Assembly (NCBI RefSeq): GCF_901933205.1
Contig: NC_044596.1
Span: 4,218,001-4,282,000, forward strand
Direction: 5' to 3'
Length of the DNA stretch: 64,000 bases
From: Camarhynchus parvulus
Taxonomy: Eukaryota > Chordata > Aves > Passeriformes > Thraupidae
Shown: piece after piece, positions 36,291 to 49,715 of the stretch
Layout: the number at the start of each line of letters is the position of its first letter
Numbering within the stretch: position 1 is the first letter of the stretch
Position numbers and translations under genes: made by a program
The notes under the pieces: model-generated
What the model was told of the DNA's origin: nothing
The model's input: only the letters and a program-made list of their open reading frames with translations
Database searches by the model: none

Positions 36291-36604
36291 GACACTGGCG
36301 CCCAGCACGGACACACACACCCGTGGCTCAGGGTGTGATTCCCGCTCCCCATCCCAATGGAAAAATGCCAAACCCACGGGCAGGATTCCCCTCCAGCCCA
36401 GCTGTCCCGCCCAGGATTGCTCTGCCTGCTGGAATCCCCTCCATCCCCAAGGCTTTGTTTCCTCTTCCCTTCCCCAGCATTTTCTCTGCAGTATCAGGGG
36501 CCTTCCTCATCCTCTCCATCACCTCCCACAGAGCCCAGGCAGGGGCTGGGCAGGGGGGTTTGCTCCTGGAATAACGAGGAGAGCGGGAATGAAGGGTGGG
36601 AGCT

Positions 36605-36870
36605 CGGACTGGGGTTGTCCAGCACTGTTTGGGATCCCCCAGCACTGTTTGCGTTCCCTCAAAACTATTTGGGATCCCTCAGAACTGTTTGGGGTCACCC
36701 AGAATCGTCTGGAGTCCCCCAGCATTGTTTGGGATCCTCCAGCACTGTTTAGATTCCCCCGAAATTATTTGGGATCCCCCAGTACTGTTTGGGATCCCCC
36801 AGAACTGTTTGGGATCCCTCAGAATTGTTTAGGATCCCCCAGAACTGTTTGGGGTCCCCCAGCACCACCT
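36605..36870. repeat. 20-bp minisatellite actgtttgggatcccccaga
   Basis: About 13 units of ctgtttgggatcccccagaa. Confidence 0.95.
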
Positions 36871-37327
36871 TGGCTGCTCCCACACTCAAGGGGAGGCAGG
36901 TCCCGGGTGAGGAGGCTGAGATTTGGGAAAATCCCTCTGCTCCCTGCTGGCTTTTCCTGGATCCCTTCCCAACGGCCCTGTTCCCAAAGGATCACCCCAA
37001 GAGGGGACAGATCCCAGCCAGGTCCCAGGGACTGAGACACAACAAGGCCGGGCCGCGCAGGCAGCTGCGTCCGGGGGAGTGGGAGGAGGAAGGGAGGCTC
37101 CCTCATTGTCCTTCCCAGAGGGAAAAGGGACAGTCCCGAGTCTGGAAGCACCAGGGAACGCCAGGAAACACTTCCAGCTCCTCACTCCAGCCCCTGGGGC
37201 CGCAGGGCCCCGTTCCCCCGGCGCTGCAGAAACTCCATCTGCAGCAGCTTCCCGGGATTCCATGCACTTCACGTCCGACTGCAGGAGCCGGAGGATCCCC
37301 TGGCTGCTGACCTGCACGGAAACGCCT

Positions 37328-37362
<35 letters not shown>
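37328..37362. repeat. (CTG)n trinucleotide repeat
   Basis: Eleven to twelve uninterrupted ctg units on the plus strand (CAG on the gene strand). Nearby, 36940-37015 and 37545-37615 share a dispersed duplication beginning ctctgctccctgctggcttt. Confidence 0.95.
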
Positions 37363-39599
37363 AGGGAGGGGATGCAGGGCGAGGAAAGGCCATTCCTGCA
37401 GCCAGCTCTGGGTGGGGGATGCTCCAGCAGGTGCCCGGTGAGGTGAGACAGGCACCAAGCGCATCCAGGGATGGGCAGAGGTGGGAAAACGGTGCCAAGA
37501 AGGGAAGCAGGGAATGGGAAGGGATGAAAGGCACAAGGGATCCTCTGCTCCCTGCTGGCTTTTCCTGGATCCTTTCCCAATGACCCTATTCCCAGAGGGG
37601 ACAGATCCCAGATTCCCAGGTCCAAGGGATGAAAGGTCAGGAGCTGGCACAAGAGAATCCAGCGGTGGATACAGAGCTGGAGCATGGCATGGATGGGTTT
37701 TGGGTCCATGGGATGGGCTGTAGCCACTCTGGAGAATCCATGGATAGCAGGACAGCCCCCTCTGGATGAGCTTCCCCCAAAACAGGGAGCAGCATCTCAG
37801 CACCCCGCCCCTGGTTCCAGCCCTTTTCACCTCCTCCAGGAGCCCCAACCAGCACCCAGCACACTCCAGTAAATCCAAAATGTCCCTGAGGTGAGAAACC
37901 CACGGATTTAACACCCCGTGGAATAGCCAGGCCGGCTCCCAAGGGGCACAGCACACCCTGGGGATGCCAGAGCAGGTAGCAGGATGAGGTTTTTCAGCTG
38001 GATTTCCCCAAGGGGATGCTGTTTACTTTCTCCTTCCCCCAGGAAATCTCCTGCTGACTCAGGAAACACCCTCGGGCACAGCTCTGCGGAGAGGAGATGC
38101 TTCCCAGCCACAGCTTTGCTCCTTCCTTTCGTTTTTTTGGCCAGTCTGGTTGGGGTCAGATTGGAGAGCAATCAGTCACTTGGGAAATAACACCACTCCA
38201 GGCCTCCTCCCTCAAAGAAACCTCAAAAGACAGCATTTAAGGCGAGCTTAATTTGGACAACTAAAAATAGCCAGCACCAGTCACACTGGAAAATGCAGGA
38301 TGTGGAGTTTCACCCTCTCCCAGCTCCAGCCTGCACCTGGGGGTTTGTGGCCCCCAGCCCCACAGGTTTGTCCCTAGGGATGGCCTGGCTCCCACAGGGA
38401 ATCCAGCAGGACCCTCTGAGGCCCATCCCAGAGCTCTGCCCGGCTGCTCCGATGAAAGTGTGGGGACCCAAAACTTTCCCAGGCAGGATGTGGTGACTCA
38501 GAGCCACGTCTGCAGAGAGGGACACCCAGGAAAGATCCCAGCCACGCTTCCCAGCTTCTCCCAGCCCAGCCAAGTCTCTGATCCCGGCTCCCTGCAGCTG
38601 ATTCAGCCCCAGGTGAAGGCAGCCAGGCCTGTGCCATCGGGATGAATCCTGGTTGTCATTCCCACTGCTCCAAAGGCTGTCACCCACACTGTGACCCCTT
38701 CCAGCCTCGCTCCGGCCATCCTGAGACTCCTCCAGTGCCAGCCTGGCATTCCCAGCTGCCAGCACGGCCACAAATCCAGCCTGCCCTCATTTCCCTGCAC
38801 TCCCCCTCCTTGCACCGAGCTCTCACTCCTTGCACTAATCCCTCCCTGCTCCAGAGGCAGGAATAATGTTTAACTCAGGTTCACGCCGGAGCACGAGCTC
38901 CCTCCCAGCCTGGGTCAGCCCCAGGCATGTCCCCATCACCAAGGCCATGCTGGATCCTTGCTGCTGGCACAGCCACGTGCCTGGTTCCGTCAGGAAGCCC
39001 CTCTGGAGCGGGAAGCTCCGGGAAGATCCCGGCTGCCAGCTGCAGCAATCTGTCACGCCGGGGCTGGGACGCAGCCGGGCTGAGCTCTGCAGGTGCCACA
39101 AGAATCCCACAGCCGGCAGATCCCACTCAGAGCCATCTGCCCGGGGATCATCCCAAAATCAGGGGGCTTTGACAGAGTAAGGATGAGAGGGGACAGTGCT
39201 GGAGGACTGAGCCATCTCCTGGCTCGTCCCGGTGTCCCTGGGCTGCCTGTGGAATGGCAGGAGTGGGAAAGCAGCTTTGCCACCGCATCCTGGGCTGTGC
39301 CCCCAGCAGCGCTCCAGCAACACGGGGTTATTTTTGAGAAGGTGGGAAGGGAGGCGAGGAGCTGGAATGCTGTGAGGGCCACGCCACTAAGCCTCTGGAA
39401 AAGCTGGAGCCCCTGAGAGGCGAGGCATCGGCATTCCCAAGCAGGAACAAAAGGCGAGAAGCGAAAAGCCGAGGGCATTCCAGGGGCCACGGGGCATTCC
39501 AGGGGCCACGGGCACCTCCCGGCCAAGCGAGGGGTGGTGAAGGGACAGTAAAGCTCCAGCTGCTGCAGCAGGGTCCTTAATTAGCATCTCGAGAAACGG

Positions 39600-40560
39600 C
39601 GCCGAAAATCAGACACCTTCTGCCCGAAATCCGAGCCCGGACCTGAAAATCCGATCACCGACCCCGATGCTCAAAGAGCAAAGGTCACTTCCAACCCCAC
39701 GCAGGCCCTGCCACCGCCCCGCGGGCCTGCGCTGCCCCGCGGTCCCCCCGGAGCCCGGATTCACCCCCTGCCCACCGCCAGCCCCCCCAGACCGAGCAGA
39801 GGCAGCACGGTGAGGGCCAGCGGCTTATTTTTAGCCTGGAGAAGGCAGGAGCCGGGAGCAGCCATCCCGAGTCTTGCCCTTGGCATGGGACACGCCGCTG
39901 TCCCCCCCGGGCCGCCCGCACCCCGCTGCCCCCCGGCTCTGAAGCGCTGCGTCCCCCCCGGGCTGGCATCACCTCCCCTGGCACGGCTCCTGGGCCCGGG
40001 CAGGAGGAGGAGGATGCTGGGCTCAGCCCTGGAGCCGGCCCCGCGGCACAAGGAGCGGGATTATTTACAGCTCCTTAACGGAGCGAGGCAGGGCTGACCT
40101 TTCCGAGCCGCAGACAAAGAGGAGATGTCGGGAATCGCTGCTGCGGGACCCTTCCCGGCCCGGCGGGATGAGCGGGGGGCCAGACCCACGCTGAGGGGGG
40201 TTCGGCAGCGGGGAGCCGGCCAAGGCCACGGAGAGCCAAGCGCGCTGGGATCCCAGCCTGGGAAAAGGAGGGATCGGATTCCTCCCTCCCCGGCCCCGCC
40301 GGACAAACTCTTCCGGGTGGGGACTCCTACGCGCCGCGCTCTGCCCAGGCACAGCTCGCTGCTCCTTCCCGCAGCCCACGGCGGCCCGGCGGCGGCAAAA
40401 CACGAGGACACGGCACGGAATGGCAAACTCGGGGCTGCTCCTCGCCCCCGGCGCCCCGTTCGGCTCAGCCCAGCTGCCGACTCATCCCTGCCGTGGAAGC
40501 GTCGAAGGAAAAGTTTCCCCGTCAGCACAAAACGCCGACACTTGGCCGAAGCTTCCCTTT
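39600..40560. promoter_or_regulatory. CpG island-like region
   Basis: Dense CpG from about 39.6 to 40.55 kb. No strong exon signal was recognised. A TTTATTTACAGC-type AT interruption lies near 40060. Confidence 0.35.
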
Positions 40561-40654
40561 GGCTGCTGCTGCCCTGGCCAGGAGTTCCCCCCGTTGGGGA
40601 CAGGCCAGGGCCCGGCCTCGGGTGGCTGCAGTGGGCACGGGTGGCAGGGGACAG

Positions 40655-40930
40655 GCCTGGTCCTTGCAGTGTGGCACTGGTCCCCTGCGTTCTGGTGTGC
40701 CCTGCAGTTCTGTTGGTTCACCTCATTGTCTTTACCTGCAGTGTGGCTGTGTGGCCTGGCCCCTCCTGCAGTGTGGCACTGGTGTGGCACTGGTGTGGCC
40801 CAGTCCCTGCAGTGTGGCACTGGTGTGGCCCAGTCTTTGCAGTGTGGCCCTGGTGTGGCCCACTCCCTGCAGTGTGGCCCTGGCGTGGCACTGGTGTGGC
40901 CTGGTCCCTGCAGTGTGGCCCTGGTGTGGC
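40655..40930. repeat. Minisatellite ctgcagtgtggcactggtgt
   Basis: About nine units of 28-38 bp (cctgcagtgtggccctggtg). Confidence 0.93.
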
Positions 40931-42179
40931 CCTGGGGGCTGCCACAGCACCTGGTGCCGCAGGGAAGGGAGGGATTCCCGAAGCCAGGAGCTCTCCCCCC
41001 ATTGGCACTGGGCAATGGATGATCGATCCCACGATGGATGATCGATCCCACGTCCCTTCCAAATCCCGAAGCTGCGGGATTTGGGCTGCTGGTGTCACAG
41101 CTGTGTGTCCCCTCCCCAGCCTGCACCCTCCTGGTCCGTATTTAGGTCCCCATGTAGGACTTGATGCCACGATCCAGAAATCCCTGCCCAGGAGCACCCC
41201 ATGAAGGTCCCCATGTCCCTCGCCACCAGCCTGGGCCACAGTGGCCTGGTCACCCCCCAGCCCCAAAAGGGAATCCCACAACCCCAATCCCTGATTCCAG
41301 GGGCCTCGCTGTGCATCAGCTTCCCACGTTCAAATCTGAGACCCCTCCCAGAAGCTCACAAACGCTGGAGGACTCTGAACTCAGCTCTTACTCACAGAGA
41401 GCTCTCCCAGGATTTAAGGTGCTTAATTAGCGGTTTAAAAGAGTCACCAGCTGGGTGGGTGACACTCCAGCGGGTGTCATGCACTCCACAGGGCTCCAGC
41501 TTCCCTCCTGTCCCTACCCAGGCTTACCTCGTGTGTTTTTTCCCTTTTCCTAATGATCCAGCAGAGGGGCAGGGTTTATAAGTCCATAGAAACTCTATTA
41601 TCCCCGTGCATTAAAGCCAAAAGCAACTAATTAAAACATCAAAGTCACAGGGTTCATTAGCTCGGCCTCGGCGCTGGTAGGAGGTGACAGGGATTGTGGC
41701 TGTCACCCATTGCTCCCAGGGACCCCAAGGCTGGCCCTGCACCCCAAAACACATTTGCTGTCCCAGTGTCAGTGGGAAAACCAGTGGCTTCCACTGGAAA
41801 ACCACTGGGCTGGGCAGGATCCTGTCACCTGCCTGTCCCTGTCCCCCAGCTCGTCACCTTTGCCTGTACCAATGTGGAGAGGAGGGAGGTTGGGGACACA
41901 TCTGCCACCTTTGCCATCAAAGCTGCTTCCCCCAGGAGCATCTCCAGCCCCATCACCACCCATGGGATCCCTAATCCCACCCAGCACAACATGAGGGGGA
42001 CAGGGATGGGTTCAAATTCCTAGCCCTGCACACCAGATCCACTCCAGTGTGTGAGAACAGTCATTCCTTACTGGGAGTGCTGCAGCATCCCTGGATCCAG
42101 GAGGTGCCAGCAAGCCACAGGAGATGGGGGACACCAGGGAAGTGGCACCGCTTGTGGCCACTTCACATCGAAGGGCCTG

Positions 42180-42320
42180 CATCCATCACCATGGTCACAC
42201 TGAGCACTGGTCACTTCCACTGCCATGGTCACCTCACACTGAGCACTGGTCACTCTGGTCACTTCCACTGCCATGGTCACACCAAGCACTGGTCACCTCC
42301 CATTGCCATGGTCATATGGA
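42180..42320. repeat. Minisatellite ccatggtcacactgagcact
   Basis: Four or five 33-38 bp units of gcactggtcacttccactgc joined to catggtcac. Confidence 0.88.
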
Positions 42321-42419
42321 GCATGGGTCACTCCCATCCAAGACCTGCATTCCATTGCCATGTTCACACTGACCATCGGTCACCTCCCAGAGGACCCGCA
42401 CCCATTTCCATGGTCACCC

Positions 42420-43790
42420 CGTGCCTCCCAGCCGGGGCTCGCTGTCCCTGCCCAGCCGCTCCCGGAGCCCAGCGGGATCCCCGGGCTCTCACCGCAGGTT
42501 CTCCGCCGGCTCCTTTCCCAGCAGGGCGCAGCCGTGCCCGGCGGGGAGGAGCCGTGGGCGAGGAGGAAGCCAGAGCTGCCAGCCCTTCGCCGGGCCCTGC
42601 GCGGGGAGCGGCAGCAGCAGCAGCAGCAGCAAACGGGCGGCGGCTGCGAGTTCTCCCCACCGCAGGGATTTGGGTCCTCAAATCCCCGCGGGCTCCAACC
42701 CGCGCTGCTGGAACTGCGTGTGGCCACTGCGGGAAAACTCCGCTCGTGGCCTAGCAGGGAGGAGAAACAGGAAAATGGGGGAAAAAAACCCAAACCACAT
42801 AACCCGAAAGAGAAGCGGGGAACGCGCGGAGAACCCGCGGCCCCGGAGAGGGGCGGGCGAGGAAGGAGCGGGCTCGTCTCCCAGGGCTTGGGGACAGGGG
42901 GAAACTCCAGCTCAGCTCCACCCCGGCGCTTTCGACTGCTAAACAATAGTGGAGAGGAGCAGCCGTCCCTCCCTGCTCTTACTCATCCTGCCCAAGGAAC
43001 TGTGCCACCCTTCGGCTGCCCCCGCCCTGCCCGGCCTCTGCCCGGGGGCTCGGGCACGGCGGCTCCGGAGGCTCCCGCAAGGCTCGGGTGACAGCGACAG
43101 ATTTCCCCCGGGAAAGAGATGCGGACCCACGGCACGCGAGCGGCGAGCCGGCAGCGCAGGGAATTCCCTCCGTCATCATCGCCAGCGGAAAAAAAAAAAA
43201 AAAAAAAAAGAAACCAACACCCAACAACAGCCTGCGCCCTCTCAAACCTCTCTACCTACAGCGCTCGCAGCACTTCCCAGCGCTTTTCCAGGCGGGAAGG
43301 AAGCGGGGAAGGAGCCGGGGCTCGGGCGGGGAGCGGCAGCCGCGGCCCCGCCGGCGGCCAGGGCGGGACGGGGCCGGAGCCCGCGGGGAATGCGCGGTGC
43401 CAGGGCAGGAATGGGGAAGCGCTGCCTCCTGCCCTGGGCGCTTCCCAGCTCCACCTGCCCCATCCCGGCACCGGCACCTTCCCCGTGCCACGGCCATCCA
43501 CGCACCCGAGGCGATCCAGCCCGGCCCCAGGCAGCCACAGGGTGCAATTCGGCCTCCAAGCCCACCCAGCGCCCACCGCTGAGGAAGGGTCCTGCACCCC
43601 TGAGATCCGAGGGGCACCTGCAGCCCCCCAGAGCCGCCAGGCAGCCCGCGGGGAGGGTTCCGGGGGGGTCACCCGACGGGGCAGCCGAGGAGGGAAGCCC
43701 ACGGCCGGGGAGGGATCCCCGGGGCGCGGCGGGGTGGGGCTGGCGGAGCGCGGGGGCGTCAGCCTCTCTCGCTCATGATTTAATAATTTA
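42420..43790 (-). promoter_or_regulatory. Strong CpG island, candidate ATP2B4 promoter and first exon
   Basis: The longest CpG-dense block in the window. On the gene strand a good donor, CTGCG|GTGAGAGCC, lies at 42492-42491, which would end a non-coding first exon starting within the island. An (AGC)n run at 42612-42629 and an A-run at 43190-43210 lie inside. Assignment to ATP2B4 is inference from position and strand. Confidence 0.4.
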
Positions 43791-45039
43791 GGTGCGTTTC
43801 AGTGCTCAGAGAAGCGAAAGATTGAGGGCAGTGTCTGGAGCCAGGCAGGGCGCAGGCAGCGGCGCAAACCCTGCCTTGCCCACGCAGCCCAGGGGGTTTG
43901 GGGTGGGGGGCTCAGCTCGGGGTCCCCTGGCCCCAGGACGGCTCTGGGTGCCTCTTGGCGAGCTCCGAGCACTCACCTCCACCCCAGCTCGCTGCCCTCT
44001 GCTCCTGCCCGTCCACCCACGTCCAGGGCTGCCGGTCCACGGCCACGGGCAGAAACTGGCTGCACTGGTTTGAGCTTCGCAATGCAAACCCCCACCCAAG
44101 CTCAGGTCTCCAGAGATAAGAGCACAATAACCTATTGTCCCTCCTCCCCTCCCAACATCTCCACTCGCCTCTGGCGAAGCAGGGAGGGACCACCCAGCTC
44201 CGCACAGTCCCCCCGCCCCCGCCGCCGGGCAGCCCACCGGGGGCACGGACCCACCGAGCCAGGCCAGGGATGCTGGAAGGCTCCGGAGCCGGGGCTGGGA
44301 TGCAGGGAGAGCGCTGAGGGCAGAGGCAGGAGGAGGCGGACGAGGCCAGAGCCTGGCCGGGCTTCCAATAGATTTCCTGATTTATTTTTTAATTTATTTT
44401 CCGCCTCCCCGCTCCTGTTTTCTCTGCCGTGGCTCTGCCCAGCTGGATTGGTGCAGGCAGGAGGGGGACGTGCCCAGCCGTGCCGTGGGCAACCCCCACG
44501 CACCTCCCCACCGCATCCCACCCTCCTCACCGCATCCCACCGCCCCCCACCCCAGTCACCCCACTCCAGGCAGGGAGCAGCCCCCTTTTCTATCCCACAG
44601 ATGGGGAAAAACCACCCCAAACCCACCCACGCAGCACCATCCCCGCTCTGTCCTTGGGCTGCCGCAAGCCCCCCTCCCCTTCCCCCGCCTCTTCCTTCCT
44701 CCATCATCCTCATCCTCCTCCTCCCCGCAATGCCACAACTCGCTGCCTCCCCAAAAAATCCAGCAACACGCGCGACCGGGAACCCCCGCGCCCCTCACCA
44801 GCCTCCCCAAGGGCGGGCAACAAGTTGTAGGATCCGACCGGAGCGTCCTCGCCCACCCCAAACACCGGGGGGCTGCCGGACTTGCCCCCCACAAGATGTT
44901 TGGGGGCTGCACGCCCCGCAGCCGCCCACGCCCCAGAGCGGCCGGACCGCGCTCACCCCATCACCCCACCTCTCCCAAGTGGGATTGGGGTCGGGGGGGT
45001 CCCACACCGAGCCCCTCCATGATGTAAGACCCCACGGCG

Positions 45040-45530
45040 AGTCCCCCCCATCCCACCTGCTGCACTGGGACGGAGCGGGGCGGTGAAATCCCCGCTGCCC
45101 GCGCCCCACCCGCCCGGCACAGCGAGGACAGCGATGCTCCCACCCACCCGCACCCCCCGCTCCTACAAAGAACCCCCTCCACGGCCTCCCCACGCCACTC
45201 CCGTGCGTCCCCGCAGTGTCCCCAACACCTCCAACCCCCCTGGGGACCCCCGTACCCCGCTGGCGGGGTCACCCCGCGCACTCACCGGCTCCGGTCCCAC
45301 GGCGCCCGGCTGGCGGCGGAGCCCCCGCGACTGGCCATGGGATGGAGGGGGAGCGGTCCCGGAGCTAACGGGAGAAAACGCTTGTCATGGCAACCCCCGT
45401 GCCGTGCGGGGCCGTGCGGGGCCGGGCCGGCGAGGGAGGGGACGGCGGGCAGGGAGGGGGAGGGCTCGTCCCAGCCCGCCGGGGGAGGGGCTCCCTTAAG
45501 GTGGCTGCACGCCCCGACGGCTGCTTAAGG
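45040..45530 (-). promoter_or_regulatory. CpG island with a consensus donor, candidate ATP2B4 promoter
   Basis: CpG-dense, with a perfect minus-strand donor AGCCG|GTGAGTGCG at 45285-45284. The would-be exon holds an in-frame ATG reading MASRGGSAASRAPWDRSR up to the donor. Spliced to the acceptor at 24436 this frame closes just before the PMCA4 ATG, so it would be an upstream ORF rather than an N-terminal extension. It could equally be the first exon of another minus-strand transcript. Confidence 0.4.
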
Positions 45531-45614
45531 GGGACGGGGAAAGGAACTGGGTGAAGGGCACGGCCAGGGGGGACAGCGGGGTGGGAGGACCCCAAACTGG
45601 GGCAGGAGCCCATG

Positions 45615-46190
45615 GGTAGAGTGGGGGGTGCACGGCTGGAAAGGGTGGGGACAGCCGTGGGTAATGGGGGGACACCCCCGGGAAGAATGGGGACATCCCC
45701 AGGCAATATGGGAACCCCCAGTCAGGGTGGGGACACCCCCGGGAAGAATGGGGACATCCCCAGGCAATATGGGAACCCCCAGTCAGGGTGGGGACACCCC
45801 CGGGAAGAATGGGGACACCCCCAGGTAATATGGGGACCCCCAGGCGGGGTGAGGACTCACAGGCAAGATGGGGAACTCCGGGAAGAATGGGGACACCCCT
45901 GGGAAGAATGGAGATCCCCAGGCAGGGTAGGGACACCCGCGGGAAGAATGGAGACACCCCCGGGCAATATGGGGACACCCCCGGGCAATATGGGGACACC
46001 CCTGGGCAATTTGGGGACCCCCCGGGAAGAGTGGGGGGATGCACCCCCAGAAAGTTTAGGGACCCCCCAGGACAAGAGAATATTTGCACCCCAAACAGTG
46101 GGAGGACCCCACGGGCAGAGCAGGGGGTGCGACCCCAAATAATGTGGGGACTCCCCGGGCAATGTGGGGACCCCCAGGGGCAGTGTGAGC
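45615..46190. repeat. About 21/63-bp minisatellite gggaagaatggggacatccc
   Basis: About 25 units of 20-21 bp (atggggacacccccgggaag / aatatgggaaccccca) arranged in higher-order 63-bp repeats at the left. Confidence 0.94.
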
Positions 46191-47919
46191 ACCCCAAAAA
46201 GCGAGGGCACCCTCATGTCCAACCCGCTCCCCACTCCGGGTGTGGGGGAGGCAGAAGGAACTTTGTGACCTGTGGCAAAATTGGGGTTCTTTGTGGGCTT
46301 TTAGCGGTTTTGGTGTTGATCCCCAGGTCTGACCCACCCTGTCCCCTCATGGGCCACCATCACCCTGAGAGCCACCGGGGTCCAGCATGACCAACCCCCC
46401 TACCCCAAATCCCACCCTCACCCCTTTTTCTAAAGGAACCCGGATAAAATCCCTCATGGAATCCTTCCCAAAGCAGGAAAAGCTCTGGCCTTGCTGCCCA
46501 CACGCGGTAGCCACGGGCCCAGCAGGGCTGGGAGGGGGCGCCTTCAATAATCCCCTCCCAAGGCCCAGTTTGGCCATTCCACTTCCAGTTAAACCAGTGG
46601 AACGGCCACAGCCCCTCATTAGCCCTTCATTAACCCCTCATTAGCGCTCCCAAGGGTTTTTTCCCCCCTTGAGGGCCTGCACCTCCATAATTCCACATCC
46701 CCAAGGCCCCCAGGCCCTGAGGTGCTGCACAGGCCAGAGCCAGGCCTGGATGTGGAGCCCAAGGCTGGGAATTCATTTCCATAACATTTTCCAGCAAAAT
46801 CCCTCCCTCAGCTCACTGGGATGGACCTTCCCGCTCAGCTGAGCTGATCCAGGGGTTGTTTTGGAGCAGGGAATGTTGTTTGGAGTCACCTAAATGACAT
46901 CAGAGCTGCCCATGTTGGATTTAATTCCATCTCCGCATCCTTGGGAGCTTTGGGAAAAGGAAAATGCCCTGGGCTTGGAATTCCTCCTCAATTCCTCCTT
47001 GGGAGTTCACAGGGTTATTCTTACTGAAAATAAAATAAAATATTCCTACCGAAAATAAAATATTTCAGGGCTGAGGATTCTCATGACAAGGACAAATGAG
47101 TCTCAAAAACCAAACTCAGGCCTCTTCCACTGAACCGCTCCACGTTTGCCTGACACAAAAAAATGGGAATAAACCCAGGGATTTTATTCCTCCACCAAAA
47201 TCTGCCAGCCCTGACCAGACTGGTTCTCCATGAGCAAGGAACAGCTTGGAAAAGAGGAGTTGGAGCAGCTGGCAGGCACCACTTCCAGTGCAAAACTGCT
47301 ATTGAGACATAATGGCCTTTTCCAACAGGTTCTGGGAGCTTGGAAGGAATCTCTGACCATCTGGATTCTGGCTCCTGGAAGGAAATCAGCCTTCCTGCCT
47401 CAGGGAAGCCGTGTGAGCAGGGCAGCTCGGCTATGCTGGGAATTTGCAGCCTCCTCAGGCTCCTGGGTTTGGGTTGAAATGGGGGAAAAGCAGATTTTCC
47501 ACCCGGGGCAGTGGCTGCGGGATGGAGCAGCCAAAATTTGTATGGGAAATGTGATTCCTGTGTGGTGATTCCTGAACAGAACCATGAACAGCCCCAGAGC
47601 TTCTTCCAGGCCACGTTTAAGGAGAAACACATGGAGGAAAAAGGAGAAAATCCTGGCAGGAGCAGGAATGTCACCTCCAAGCCAGCACCGAGCTGTCCCC
47701 ACACGCTGCAGATGGGAAAAATTCCTTCGCAGAATATTTTGGGACCCTCTGTGTGTATCTCTGCTTCCCTCCTGCTCCACCCCCTTCAGCCACAGGCCAC
47801 CTGCTCCTCCTGGTGGCTTGGCCACCCCCGGGGTGGTGACAGAGGTGTCCCCACAGTGCACCCGGAGCAGGGAGGAGAAGGACACAACCCCTGAACACAG
47901 GGGTGGCACTGGGGACAGG

Positions 47920-48002
47920 CTGGATTTGGGGTGACAATGGGGACAAGCTGGATTTGGGGTGGCAGTGGGGACAGGCTGATTTGGGGTGACAATGGGGACA
48001 TG
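47920..48002. repeat. Minisatellite gtggggacaggctggatttg
   Basis: Three or four units of about 27 bp. A related short array lies at 59810-59868, 12 kb away. Confidence 0.85.
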
Positions 48003-48211
48003 CTGGTTTGACTCTTGTCAGGAGCTCACAGGAGAGCTCTGAGGAAGATTCTGGATCCCACCAGGAAGTCCCTGCAGGGCCGTTTGTCCTCCTCATCCTC
48101 CTCGGATCACGGCTGGATTGGGATTTATTCCCTTTTTTTTTCCCATGGTCTGGCCATGGATGCAGGGATCAAATCCCATTTCCCAGCTGGGATCCAGCCA
48201 GGAGCTCTCTC

Positions 48212-48450
48212 CTGGGTGCAGGAGGGATTCCTGGGTGGATTCCCAGGTGAATTCCCAGATGGATTCCTGGGTGAATTCCCAGGCGGATTCATGGGTGGAT
48301 TCACAGATGAATTCCTGAGTGGATTAATGGGTGGATTCCCAGGTGGATTCCTGGGTGAATTCCCAGATGGATTCCTGGGTGAATTCCTGGGTGGATTCCC
48401 AGATGGATTCCCAGATGGATTCCTAGATGGATTCCTAGATGGATTCTCTT
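48212..48450. repeat. 12-bp minisatellite gattcctgggtg / aattcccagatg
   Basis: About 20 units of gattcccagatg, gattcctgggtg and aattcctgagtg. Confidence 0.95.
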
Positions 48451-49037
48451 GTTCCTTGCACCCAGCACCTGTTGCAGGCTCCTCTGGATCCCCACCACAT
48501 CCCAAAGGCCTCTCTCTTCCCATTCCCTGGAAAATCAGCCAAACCTCCCCAGTGACCAGCAGCACCCAAGTTCTCCATCAAGGCCCTAAATCCCCATGGG
48601 AATCTCGGCTATTATCCCAATTTTTGCCACCTCTTTTCTTCTCCCAGCGCTTTTCTGGCTGCTCTGGAAGTGAAGCAGAGCAGTGGGCAGTGCCAGGCCT
48701 TGAGGAGACCCAGCAGCACCAAGGTAAAATAAATAACCCCAAAACAGAAAACTTCTCCCCCAAGCTCTTCCCTAAAAAAAAAGAATGAAAAAAAAAAAAA
48801 AAATCTGTCTTCCCTGATGATTTCCCTTTAAACCCAGCCTCTAATATTTGGATTAATTTGCTTTTAATGCCTCCCAGGCTGGGAACTTGTAGGTGGAGTT
48901 TTTTTACCCGAAAAATGAATTAAATCAGCCGAGTTGTATCAGCCAAGTTACAAACCCATCAAAACCCGGGGCCAGATCCTGATCTCATCGCCGGAGGGGG
49001 CGGACGGGGTAAATCCAGCGCCGCTGGAATACACGGG

Positions 49038-49125
49038 AAAGGATTTTGGGGAAGGATTTGGGGAAAGATTTTGGGAAGGATTTTGGGAACGATTTTGGGG
49101 AAGGATTTTGGGAAGGATTTTGTCA
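49038..49125. repeat. Minisatellite ggaaggattttgg
   Basis: About six units of 13-15 bp. Confidence 0.9.
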
Positions 49126-49604
49126 CGGAGCTCCGGATTGGACCCCCTGGGTTTCTCGTGGAAACACTGAGTGACTTTGGAGCACAAGGCAGAGTCAGGC
49201 GTCTGTGAAATCTCTCTCCATTCAAGGGCTAAATATAGGGAGAGGAGCGGCAGCGCTGTCACTGCTCGGGGATAAATAAACCCTGGAGAGGCTCTGCCGG
49301 GAATGCCGCGGGGTCCTGGGGGCACTGCAGGGACCACGGAGCTGGAGATGCTCCCACAGCTGCTGCAAAGGGGATTGAAAGGATTTTTCCTGCTTTTTAT
49401 CCCTCTTTTCCTTCTCCCTGCTCATCCCTGAGCTGCAGCACCCAGAGGTGGCTGTTCAAGGCTTGGATTCTTGCCTGGAGTTTGGGATGCCGATGGAAAA
49501 GGTCCCATCCCCGTCCCATGGCATCCACACCAATTCCCTGCTCTGCTCCCACCTTTCCCTTCACTCCAAGGCCTTTGGAGACCCCCACAAAAATTCCCGC
49601 AGCC

Positions 49605-49715
49605 ACGGAACTGCTAATTACCCATCACCGCACTAATGAACCTCTCCTAGCTCATTCCTGCTCCCAATTACTCCAACAGCCCCGTTAATTCCTAATTAAG
49701 CAGCTCCTTGATCAG
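49605..49715. promoter_or_regulatory. TAATTA-rich block, candidate conserved element
   Basis: Contains ctgctaattaccc, cactaatgaacc, cccaattactcc, cccgttaattcc and cctaattaagc in about 100 bp. Confidence 0.3.

Noticed and set aside
45286..45338. MASRGGSAASRAPWDRSR as an N-terminal coding exon of ATP2B4
   Set aside because: Joined to the acceptor at 24436 this frame ends in TGA before the PMCA4 ATG, and PMCA4 proteins start at the downstream ATG. Kept only as a possible upstream ORF.
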